DNA of 64,000 nt from Mycobacterium sp. ACS4054. GTDB lineage: Bacteria; Actinomycetota; Actinomycetes; Mycobacteriales; Mycobacteriaceae. Below are positions 51,422-59,094 of this stretch, one piece after another (the first letter of the stretch is position 1; every line of letters begins with the position of its first letter). The stretch is taken from NCBI RefSeq assembly GCF_001667275.1, contig NZ_LZHV01000064.1:1-64000 (forward strand), written 5' to 3'. The notes under the pieces were generated by a model. It had not been told where the DNA came from. It saw nothing but the letters and a program-made list of their open reading frames with translations, and made no database searches. Position numbers and translations under genes: made by a program.

Positions 51422-52218
51422 CGAGACTGCTTGGCAAGGTAGTGCTGGTGACCGGCGCCGCCAAGGGAACGGGACGGGTGCATTGTCAGCGCTTCGCCGA
51501 CGAGGGCGCAAATGTGATCGCGCTCGATGCCGCCCCAGCGAGCGACGAGTTGCTCGCAACCGCAAGGGATGTCGAAAGCCGTGGCCGACGCTGCGTGACG
51601 GGCGTTGCCGACGTGAGTGATCTGGATGCTGTTACCGACGCCGTAGCCAATGGCGTCACGGCGCTGGGGCGCCTCGACACCATCATCGCGAACGCCGGAA
51701 TCCACATAGCGGGCGGACGAACATGGGAACTCGACCCCCGGGACTGGCATCGCACGCTCGACATCAACCTGACCGGCGTATGGCACACGGTCAAGGCCGG
51801 CGTACCGCACATGGGCCATGGGGGCTCCATCGTGATCATCAGTTCCACCAATGGTCTTCGCGGGACGCCCAATTCCGCGCATTACACCGCGAGCAAGCAC
51901 GCGGTGGTCGGGCTGGCGCGCACCCTCGCGAACGAGCTCGGACCGTCCGGCGTCCGGGTCAACACGGTTCATCCCGGGCCGGTCGCCACCCCGATGGTGC
52001 TCAACGAGAATACGTTTCGACGCTTACGCCCGGATCTCAAGAACCCGACCGCCGCCGATGCCGCGGAAGTCTTCCGGGCGCGCAACCTGCTGCCGGTGCC
52101 TTGGGTTGAGCCCGTCGACGTCGCCAACGCGGTGGTGTTCCTGGCCTCCGAGGAGGGCCGCTACATCACGGGCACCCAGCTCGTCGTCGACGCCGGCCTC
52201 TCGCAGAAGGCGACATGA
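51418..52218 (+). CDS. Mycofactocin-type short-chain dehydrogenase
   Basis: A 266-residue SDR with the features of the mycofactocin-coupled subfamily: GKVVLVTGAAKGTGRVHCQRFADEGANVIALD, VANAGIHIAGG-like NAG motif (IIANAGI), DINLTGVWHTVKAGVPHM, catalytic YTASK, and the C-terminal LPVPWVEPVDVANAVVFLASEEGRYITG. Members hold NAD tightly and pass electrons to mycofactocin rather than to free NAD. It would oxidise an alcohol. Coupled by ATGA to both neighbours (monooxygenase upstream, thioesterase downstream). Confidence 0.88.
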   Translation: MTRLLGKVVLVTGAAKGTGRVHCQRFADEGANVIALDAAPASDELLATARDVESRGRRCVTGVADVSDLDAVTDAVANGVTALGRLDTIIANAGIHIAGGRTWELDPRDWHRTLDINLTGVWHTVKAGVPHMGHGGSIVIISSTNGLRGTPNSAHYTASKHAVVGLARTLANELGPSGVRVNTVHPGPVATPMVLNENTFRRLRPDLKNPTAADAAEVFRARNLLPVPWVEPVDVANAVVFLASEEGRYITGTQLVVDAGLSQKAT

Positions 52219-52811
52219 CCGAAACCGACGGCGGCGGCGCACCGGCGTATGAACCGCTCGCCCAGTCCGTTCGGCGACTGATCGACGCGACGATCCGCAC
52301 CGAGGCCGGCGCCGCCGCCGTTATGTCGGCGAAGGCGCACATTGATTGCGCGGTAGAGCAATTGAGCGAAAGCCTCATGCCGGGCTCGTTCGCTATGCGT
52401 GATCGGTCCGACGGACAACCCGTCACCTCCGGCAACGTGATGATCGGCGCGCGGAACCCGTTCGCACCTCCGTTGGTGATTCACCGCGGCGCCGACGGCG
52501 CCGTGTGGACGGAGATCACACTGGGCGCCGCTTACGAGGGGCCCCCGGGGCACGTCCATGGCGGAGTGTGCGCGATGGTCCTCGACCACATCCTGGGCGC
52601 GACCGCGCACGAACCCGGTCGACCTGCCTACACCGGCATGCTCACGCTGCGCTATGTCCGGGGGACGCCGTTGGGTCTGGTGCGGGCAGAAGCGTGGGTC
52701 GACCGTGTCGAGGGCGTGAAAACCTTCGCGAAGGGACAGATCACCGATGGCCAGGGAATCACGGTCAGTGCGGAGGGCGTGTTCATCAAGCCGCGCGGTG
52801 ACCGTGACTGA
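52215..52811 (+). CDS. Hotdog-fold thioesterase (PaaI-like)
   Basis: A 198-residue protein with a hotdog domain in the second half: YEGPPGHVHGGVCAMVLDHILGATAH contains the HGG signature of PaaI-type acyl-CoA thioesterases, and TLRYVRGTPLGLVRAEAWVDRVEG the following strands. The first 70 residues are helical and unassigned. It would hydrolyse a pathway CoA ester. It is the third gene of the monooxygenase-SDR-thioesterase operon (ATGA overlap) and converges with the P-ATPase gene, 5 bases between. Confidence 0.84.
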   Translation: MTETDGGGAPAYEPLAQSVRRLIDATIRTEAGAAAVMSAKAHIDCAVEQLSESLMPGSFAMRDRSDGQPVTSGNVMIGARNPFAPPLVIHRGADGAVWTEITLGAAYEGPPGHVHGGVCAMVLDHILGATAHEPGRPAYTGMLTLRYVRGTPLGLVRAEAWVDRVEGVKTFAKGQITDGQGITVSAEGVFIKPRGDRD

Positions 52812-52816
52812 GGAGC

Positions 52817-55800
52817 TCACGGGCGATCGGTGACGGGCTCTGCCGAAATCCGATGCTGGTGTTGGTCCACCAATTTCAGTGCACGCGCGGCCTTCGCGGG
52901 AGCCATCAGGACCGCGGTATGCGGCGCCCGGGATCCGCTGTGCTGCGGGGGTTGTGGGGACTCGGCAGGCTCGTGCGGTTCCGTGTCATCGGTGTGCGGT
53001 GAGTCTTCGTCCCGGCGGCCCGAGCGCAACCGATTCGTGGCGGCGACGGCGAGGACGGCGGCCGTGGCGGTGCCCAGCCCCTGGGCCCAGCCCAACGGGC
53101 CGACCGGGGTGCAGCCCAGAAGTTGGCTGATCCCCGGGGTGCTGATCATCGCGGTGAACGCGGCGAAGGAGCCCGCGGCGGTGAGTAGCACCAGGGGCGC
53201 GTGCGAATCGACCACGGTCTGGCCCAGCTCGACCGCGACCAGCGAGATCAACGCGACGGTGGAGGCCCGTTGCGGTAGCCCGGTGACCGACGCCATCATC
53301 CAGGCCGTCGTGGCGGCGGTGGCGGTGAGTGCCCCGCGCGCCGCCACCGCTCGCCGTAGGGCCCGTTCGTCGATGCCGCGCCCGACGCGCTGGACCGGCC
53401 CCGCCGGGGTGCTGACGGCGACCGCGGTCGCGGGCAGCGCGTCGGTGAGCATGTTGATCAGCAGCAACTGCCGGGTGTTCAGCGGTGAGGTGCCGGTGAG
53501 CGCCGTGCCGATGACCGAGAAGATCACCTCCCCGGCGTTGCCGCCGAGCAGGCCCGCGACGGCCGCCTGGACCCCGCGCCACAGGCGGCGTCCCTCGTCG
53601 ATGGCGGCCACCAGCGTCTCGATGCGGCCGTCCGTGAGGACCAGGTCGGCGGTCGTGTGGGCGGAGTCGCTGCCGCGCGCGACCACACCGACGCCGACGC
53701 TGGCCGCCCGGATCGCGGCGGCGTCGTTGGCGCCGTCGCCGACCATGGCGCACACGCGCCCGGCGCGCTCGAGCGTCTGGACCACCTGCACCTTGTTCTC
53801 CGGCGACATGCGGGCGAAGATCACCCGCTCGGAAACCGCGCGCTGCTGATCCGGGCGCGACAGCGCGTTCCATTCGGACCCGGTGATCACCTGGTCGGCG
53901 CTCACCGATACCCCCAGTTCGCGGGCGATCGCGGTGGCGGTGACGGGGTGGTCGCCGGTGATCAACCGGATCGCCACGCCCCGCTCGGCCAGGTCGGCCA
54001 GCAACTGCGGCGCCTGCGGGCGGGGGGTGTCCGAGAGCCCCAGGAATCCGGTCAGCGTCAGCCCGGCGCCGCACAGTTCGGTGATGCGGTCGGGGTCCTT
54101 CCGCAACGACCGGGCCTGTTGCGCGCTCAGGCGGCGTTGCGCCACGGCGATCGTCCGCAGCCCCGCGGTCGTCAGGGCCGCGACCGCGTCGTGCACCTGC
54201 GGGCCCGCTTCCCGGCACGCCGCCAGGACCACTTCCGGCGCGCCCTTGACGGTCAGCGCAGTGCCCGTCACCGACGCCGAGAACGCCCTGCCGGACCGGA
54301 ACGGCAGGTGCGCGTCGGCCGCGGGTCGGATAGCGGACCCCGCCACCGCGTCCGCCGCCTTGACGATGGCTTCGTCGGTGGCGTGCACGTGGGGATTGCC
54401 GTCGTCCGCTGGTGCGGCCTGGGCGGCGCACCGCAGGACGTCGTCGCGGGAATGGCCCGCCACCGGGTGAACCTCCGCGACGCGCAGGCGGTTCTCGCTC
54501 AGCGTTCCGGTCTTGTCGAAGCAGACCACCTCGACGCGGCCAAGCGCCTCGGCCGCGCGCGGCACCCGCACCAGCGCCCCGCATTCGCCCAGCCGCTGCG
54601 CCGACGCGGATTGGGCGAGGGTGGCCATCAGCGGCATGCCCTCGGGGACGGCCGCCACCGCGACGGCGATGGCGCTGCCGAGGGCTTGGCGCAGGCCGCC
54701 GGCGCGCAGCAGGCCGAGCGCACCGACCAGGATGCCGCCGCCCGCGCTGAACGGGAACGCGCGGCTCATCAGCTGGCTGAGTTGGTGGTGCAGGCCGACG
54801 GTCGGCAGCTCGCCGGACGCCAGTTCGGCCGCGCGGCGGCTCTGGGTGTCGGCCCCGACGGCGGTCACCAGCGCGACCGCGGTGCCGGCCACCACGGTGG
54901 TGCCGGCGTAGATCATGCAGCGGCGCTCGGCCAGTTCGGCCCCGGGGGTGGCCTCGACCTGCTTCTGGACCGACAAAGATTCACCGGTCAGCGACGATTC
55001 GTCGACCTCGAGGTCGTGCGCCTCGATCACCCGGGCGTCGGCGGGCACCACCTCGTCGCTGCGCACCTCGATCACGTCGCCGGGCCGCAGCTGTTCGATG
55101 ACGACCTCTCGGTAGCCGGACCCCTCGCTGAGGACGCGGGCCGGTGGGGTCTGCTGAGCGAGCAGGCGGTTCAGCCGGTTCTCGGCCCGAAGCTGTTGGG
55201 CCGTCGACAGCAACGCGTTCCCGGTCAGCACGGTGCCGACCAGCACCGCGTCGGTGGGCGAGCCCAGCACGGCGGTGGCCGCCGAACACAATCCGAGGAT
55301 CGGCGTCAGCGGGTCACCGGTCAGTTCGGCGACGGCGGCCCGGGCGAATTCCCACGCCGCGCCGCCCCGTCCCGGTTGGGAGCCGGCAGAACGCTCCTGC
55401 GGTTCGTGCAGCGCCGCCAGCACGTCGCGGACCCGCTCGACCGACATCGCATGCCACTCGAACGCCGGGGCCGGCCGCGGCACCTGCGCGTGAATCGTGC
55501 CGCGGGCCAACAGGTATCCGGACAGCAGTCCCGCGATGCCCCCCATGGTCACCGGGCCCGGCCCGCGCAGCCTGCGCACCCCGGGCACCATGAACAACGC
55601 GCCCAGCGCCGAAGCGCCCACCGAGATCGCGATGCCCTGCTCGCTCGCCCTCCTGGCGGCGGGCATCGCGTGCAGCACCCGCCACGCGGCGGCCAGGTCA
55701 TCCAGCATCAGGTCCGCGTTCCAGGGCGGCGGGCCGTCGGCGTCCGGCCTGATGCCCAAGGCCACGTCGGCACCCGAAAGCGCTTGCGCGGCAGTCGATG

Positions 55801-57265
55801 ACACCACCGCGACGGTATGCCCGTCGCGTTGCAGTGCGGACACCGCGTCGGCGAGTGCGTGGTCGATGCCGTCGTCACCGACGGGGCGGACGTCATCGAA
55901 CGCGGGCCGCAGGTCGCCGAGCAGGTCGGTATCGACCGACACCACACGCGCACCGGAGTCGCGCGCCTGGGTGATCATTGCGGATGCGAGCGGGTGGGGG
56001 GCCGGGGCGATGAGCGCCTCGACAACCTCGCCGTCATCCGACGTGGCGACAACGCTGTGCCAGCCCGCGCCCACGCCCTCGTCGAGCAATTCCTGCGCGC
56101 CGGTCCAGGCGCTGAGCAACTCACCGTCGCGCGCGCCGCGCACGCGCACCACCCGCATCTGCTCGCCACACAGCACGCGCGGATCGATGAGCAATGCGTC
56201 CACCGTGTCGAGGCGGCGCAGGCTTTCCGGCCGCAGCGGCAGGACCGCGTGCCGGTCCGCCAACCCCCGTCCGAGCGTGGTCGCGAACGCCTCCTGCGAC
56301 GTGCGCATCGCCTTCGGCGAAGCCGCCAGTGCCGCATTCGAAGCCATCGTGACGTTGCGGGTGAGCGCACCCGTCAGGCCGATGCCGATCAGCTGTGTCC
56401 ACGCCACGCGCTTTCCGTGGCGTTCGGTCGGCCCGGCCGGCGCGGGTACCGGGCGTGGCAGGTGCTGCGACTCCGCCTCGTCGGCGTGACGGGCCAGCTC
56501 TGGTTCACAGCGCTCCCATGCCCGCGCGGCGGCCCGGCACTCGGCGGCTTTGAAGGCCTGCACCGCCAGGTCGACCGAAAGCTTCGCCGGCGACAGCGTG
56601 ACCACGTGCGCGGCGGTGGCGAACACCGACAACGCGGTGTCCGTCGCGCCGGAGCCGATCCCCGCCTCGAGCGCACGACGCAGCCACGGTTGATGATTCG
56701 CGACCGCCGACACCGCCTCGACGGCGATCGGCGCCGCCGGCAACCGCAACGCCCGGCCCGCGACCGCGACCGCGAACCCGGCGGCGTTGACGGCCACCAT
56801 CGCGCCGCGGGCGGCCAACGGCAGCCCGTCACCGGGCAAGCTGCGGGACCGCGTGGAATCGACTGCGCCATGGTCCTTTTCGGTGTCATCGAGCACCGTG
56901 CACAGCTCGTTCAGCGATACCCCGTCGCCGTCGGTCTCGACAACCACCCGCGAAAGCGGGCGGTTCAGGACGACGTTCGTGACGCCGGGGTGCGCGCCCG
57001 GCGCGTCGAGGACGGCGCGGCCACGCGCCGCCCCACCCGCGCCGTGGAGGCCACGCACCTCGATCCACACGCGGCCGTCGCCGCGGCCGCACCGCCGGGT
57101 CAGCGTGGAGCGCGAGACCTCGCCCGAGAGCACCTGTGCGCCGACCCGGACCGGCAGCGCGACAACATCGAGGCCGGCGATCGCCAGCCTGCCGACCGCG
57201 TCGCCGAGTCCCGCGGCGGCGCCGAGTCCCGTCGACACCATCCCCAGGGGTGAAAGCTGTCGCAC
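52817..57265 (-). CDS. Giant cation-transporting P-type ATPase (CtpI/CtpH-like)
   Basis: About 1482 residues, twice a usual P-ATPase. The C-terminal half has a complete pump: actuator TGES (VDESSLTGESLSVQ), phosphorylation site DKTGT (codons 54503-54517), TGDHPVTATAIARELG, and hinge GDGANDAAAIRAASVGV. The N-terminal half looks like a degenerate second pump: where DKTGT should be it reads DALLIDPRVLCG, and GADVALGI recalls the hinge region, so it is probably non-catalytic. Mycobacterial CtpI and CtpH share this extra-long layout. Transported ion unknown. I prefer GTG 57265, six bases after AAAGGGG; TTG 57271 is too close to it. It is flanked by catabolic genes but shows no functional link. Confidence 0.9.
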   Translation of the reverse strand: MRQLSPLGMVSTGLGAAAGLGDAVGRLAIAGLDVVALPVRVGAQVLSGEVSRSTLTRRCGRGDGRVWIEVRGLHGAGGAARGRAVLDAPGAHPGVTNVVLNRPLSRVVVETDGDGVSLNELCTVLDDTEKDHGAVDSTRSRSLPGDGLPLAARGAMVAVNAAGFAVAVAGRALRLPAAPIAVEAVSAVANHQPWLRRALEAGIGSGATDTALSVFATAAHVVTLSPAKLSVDLAVQAFKAAECRAAARAWERCEPELARHADEAESQHLPRPVPAPAGPTERHGKRVAWTQLIGIGLTGALTRNVTMASNAALAASPKAMRTSQEAFATTLGRGLADRHAVLPLRPESLRRLDTVDALLIDPRVLCGEQMRVVRVRGARDGELLSAWTGAQELLDEGVGAGWHSVVATSDDGEVVEALIAPAPHPLASAMITQARDSGARVVSVDTDLLGDLRPAFDDVRPVGDDGIDHALADAVSALQRDGHTVAVVSSTAAQALSGADVALGIRPDADGPPPWNADLMLDDLAAAWRVLHAMPAARRASEQGIAISVGASALGALFMVPGVRRLRGPGPVTMGGIAGLLSGYLLARGTIHAQVPRPAPAFEWHAMSVERVRDVLAALHEPQERSAGSQPGRGGAAWEFARAAVAELTGDPLTPILGLCSAATAVLGSPTDAVLVGTVLTGNALLSTAQQLRAENRLNRLLAQQTPPARVLSEGSGYREVVIEQLRPGDVIEVRSDEVVPADARVIEAHDLEVDESSLTGESLSVQKQVEATPGAELAERRCMIYAGTTVVAGTAVALVTAVGADTQSRRAAELASGELPTVGLHHQLSQLMSRAFPFSAGGGILVGALGLLRAGGLRQALGSAIAVAVAAVPEGMPLMATLAQSASAQRLGECGALVRVPRAAEALGRVEVVCFDKTGTLSENRLRVAEVHPVAGHSRDDVLRCAAQAAPADDGNPHVHATDEAIVKAADAVAGSAIRPAADAHLPFRSGRAFSASVTGTALTVKGAPEVVLAACREAGPQVHDAVAALTTAGLRTIAVAQRRLSAQQARSLRKDPDRITELCGAGLTLTGFLGLSDTPRPQAPQLLADLAERGVAIRLITGDHPVTATAIARELGVSVSADQVITGSEWNALSRPDQQRAVSERVIFARMSPENKVQVVQTLERAGRVCAMVGDGANDAAAIRAASVGVGVVARGSDSAHTTADLVLTDGRIETLVAAIDEGRRLWRGVQAAVAGLLGGNAGEVIFSVIGTALTGTSPLNTRQLLLINMLTDALPATAVAVSTPAGPVQRVGRGIDERALRRAVAARGALTATAATTAWMMASVTGLPQRASTVALISLVAVELGQTVVDSHAPLVLLTAAGSFAAFTAMISTPGISQLLGCTPVGPLGWAQGLGTATAAVLAVAATNRLRSGRRDEDSPHTDDTEPHEPAESPQPPQHSGSRAPHTAVLMAPAKAARALKLVDQHQHRISAEPVTDRP

Positions 57266-57410
57266 GCGCAACCCCTTTCACGCACATGACGAATGGTTGC
57301 TTCGCGGTTTTCCGCGAGGGAGGCCGACGACCGACGCTGGCCGGGACCGCAAACCCGACCAACCTAACCCGCGGTCAAGGGGCCAGCAACTTGAGATGGA
57401 GCCGCGTAAA

Positions 57411-57420
57411 TAACATGTTA
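57411..57420. promoter_or_regulatory. Perfect 10-base palindrome TAACATGTTA
   Basis: The core AAC-AT-GTT matches the centre of the KstR consensus TnnAACnnGTTnnA as I recall it, with one outer base off (A instead of the first T). It lies in an AT-rich pocket between the P-ATPase and SnoaL-like genes. Binding by a TetR-type steroid regulator is possible but unproven. Confidence 0.4.
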
Positions 57421-57560
57421 AAAGTGATCGCGGCTGTTAGGGAGCATCGATCAAATTGTTCGGGCCGCCGGATTCAAAGCTGGAGCAAACCCGAACCAGC
57501 CGTTGTGGTTACGCCCGCCCCGGATTGCGGCCGTTAGCCCCTGATGCTCGTGCCGTCCGT

Positions 57561-57594
57561 CCTAACGTGTGGGGGATTAGTAGTGGTCCGCTGC
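57561..57594. promoter_or_regulatory. 34-base element shared with 49616-49649 (copy 2)
   Basis: Same blocks as copy 1 (CCT, ACGT, TGGGGG, TTAGTA, TGGTC, C, GC) on the same strand. Here it ends 26 bases before the SnoaL-like start codon, a position fitting a promoter or operator for that gene. Confidence 0.6.
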
Positions 57595-57620
57595 CGCGAT
57601 CCCGGCGATGAGGAGCAACC

Positions 57621-58103
57621 ATGAGCGACATCGACGACCTGAAGGCGCGGCTGCGCCGGCTCGAGGACGAGCGCGACATCGAGCGGCTGATCGCCTCGTA
57701 CGGGCCGGCCGTCGACGCCGCGGATCCCGAGGTCGCCGCCGGGCTTTGGGCGAGCGACGGCAGCTACGACGTCGACGGCTGGCGGATGCAAGGCAGGGCG
57801 GACGTGCACGCCATGGTCAACTCGTCGGCGCACCGGAACCTGGTGGCCAAGGGGTGCTGTCACTTCCTCGGGCCGTGCGTCGTCACGGTCACCGGCGACT
57901 CGGCGGTGGCGGTGTGCGAATCCCTGGTGCTGGTTCGTGACGGCAACGGGTATCGCGTGTGGCGTTGCACCGCAAATCATTTCGTGCTGAGCCGGATCGA
58001 CGGCCGGTGGCACATCGGTGCGCGCACCAGCCGGATTCTGGACGGCAAACCCGAAGCCCACGCGCTGCTGACCGCGGGCCTGGCGGGGCGGCCCGAGGCC
58101 TAG
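57621..58103 (+). CDS. SnoaL-fold protein
   Basis: A 160-residue NTF2/SnoaL_4-type protein: DDLKARLRRLEDERDIERLIASYGPAVDAAD at the start, VAAGLWASDGSYDVDGW, MQGRADVHAMV and the sheet with HFLGPCVVTVTGDSAVAV. GAGGAG precedes the ATG well. Such proteins occur in steroid and polyketide pathways as isomerases or dehydratases, but many have no known activity. It converges on the HsaD-like hydrolase gene, separated by a repeat, and has the 34-base element in its upstream region. Confidence 0.78.
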   Translation: MSDIDDLKARLRRLEDERDIERLIASYGPAVDAADPEVAAGLWASDGSYDVDGWRMQGRADVHAMVNSSAHRNLVAKGCCHFLGPCVVTVTGDSAVAVCESLVLVRDGNGYRVWRCTANHFVLSRIDGRWHIGARTSRILDGKPEAHALLTAGLAGRPEA

Positions 58104-58170
58104 TCGCCGCTAGCCCTGATGGCGGCGACCCGCATCGCCCGGCTTCGCCGCGCTCGCGATCGCCGCTAGC
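58104..58170. repeat. Third copy of the dispersed palindromic intergenic repeat
   Basis: A partial arm TCGCCGCTAGCCCTGAT (58104-58120) runs into a full unit GGCGGCGACCCGC...GATCGCCGCTAGC (58121-58170), nearly identical to the copies at 31.7 kb. The arms can pair into stacked hairpins. Again CTA of the unit is the stop codon of the minus-strand gene, and again the site is between convergent genes. Confidence 0.85.
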
Positions 58171-59038
58171 CCTGACGGCCGCGCGACAGGAACGCCAGCA
58201 CGGTGCTCTCGAACGCCTCCTTGGCCTCGATCATCGACCAGTGGCCGGAGTTGGGGAAGATGTGCAGCTCCGCATTCGGGATGGTCCGCATCGGGATGAG
58301 CGCCATGTCCGGCGGGCTCACCCGGTCGTCGCGTCCCCAGGTCAGCAGGGTGGGCGCGGTCAGCTTGTGCATGACGGCCCACGGCTGCGGGCGGTCGGAA
58401 GCGGCCATCGCGGCGTTCATCGCGGCGAAGGCCGCCTTGCCGTACATCCGGCGCGCGGCGGCCAGCGTGTCCGGGTCGGTGGCCAGCTCCCAACGCTCCT
58501 CGATCAGCTCCTCGGTGATCAAGGCCTGGTCATAGACCATCGACTTGAGCCAGTCGACCAGCCGCTGCCGGGTGGGGTCCTCGACGAACTCCTGCAGCAG
58601 CCGGATGCCCTCGCTGGGGCTCGGGCTGAAGATGTTGGTCCCGATGCCGCCGATTGTCACCAGCCGGTCCACGCGATCCGGGCTGTGGGTGGCGAAATTG
58701 ATGCCGACGCCGCCGCCCATCGAGTTGCCGACGATGTGCACCCGCCGCACATCCAGCGCGTCCAGGAAGGGCGACACCGTGCCGAACGCGGTGACCATCG
58801 GGTGGCCGCCGAAGTCGTCGCTGACGCCGAACCCGGGGAACTCCAGGATCAGGCAGCGGAAGCGCTCGGCGAAGGCGGGCAGGACGCCGCGGAAGTTGCG
58901 CCAGCCGGTGACGCCGGGGCCGGAGCCGTGCAGGAAGAGCAGCACCGGACGGGACTCGCCGCCGGTGTCGTAGTAGCGCAAAGCGCCCTTCGGCGTGCTG
59001 ATTTCGCGCAGCTCTGGCTGTTCAACGGGGTTCGCCAC
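58166..59038 (-). CDS. HsaD/BphD-like meta-cleavage product hydrolase
   Basis: A 290-residue alpha/beta hydrolase of the C-C bond hydrolase group that cleaves the ring-opened product of extradiol dioxygenases. Features: LLFLHGSGPGVTGWRNF (oxyanion loop), nucleophile GNSMGGGVGINFA, Asp in WGRDDRVSPPDM, and His in NSGHWSMIEAKEAF. HsaD and BphD share HGSGPG and GNSxGG. It would act directly after the HsaC-like enzyme 10 kb away. I start at GTG 59038 (ANPVEQPELREI); an ATG at 59068 adds ten residues. Its stop codon is provided by the palindromic repeat. Confidence 0.86.
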   Translation of the reverse strand: MANPVEQPELREISTPKGALRYYDTGGESRPVLLFLHGSGPGVTGWRNFRGVLPAFAERFRCLILEFPGFGVSDDFGGHPMVTAFGTVSPFLDALDVRRVHIVGNSMGGGVGINFATHSPDRVDRLVTIGGIGTNIFSPSPSEGIRLLQEFVEDPTRQRLVDWLKSMVYDQALITEELIEERWELATDPDTLAAARRMYGKAAFAAMNAAMAASDRPQPWAVMHKLTAPTLLTWGRDDRVSPPDMALIPMRTIPNAELHIFPNSGHWSMIEAKEAFESTVLAFLSRGRQG

Positions 59039-59094
59039 GCATGTCACCTTGCCACGCCGTTGCGGCATCGCCGGACGCGGTTCCGCTCACCGGG

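Larger units (their letters stand above)
57266..57620. other. Intergenic region between P-ATPase and SnoaL genes
   Basis: A 355-base divergent spacer with no convincing gene. It holds the P-ATPase ribosome site (AAAGGGG, 57272-57278 on the minus strand), an AT-rich segment near 57405-57440 with the palindrome TAACATGTTA, and the second copy of the 34-base element at 57561-57594 followed by GAGGAG and the SnoaL start. Confidence 0.7.
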
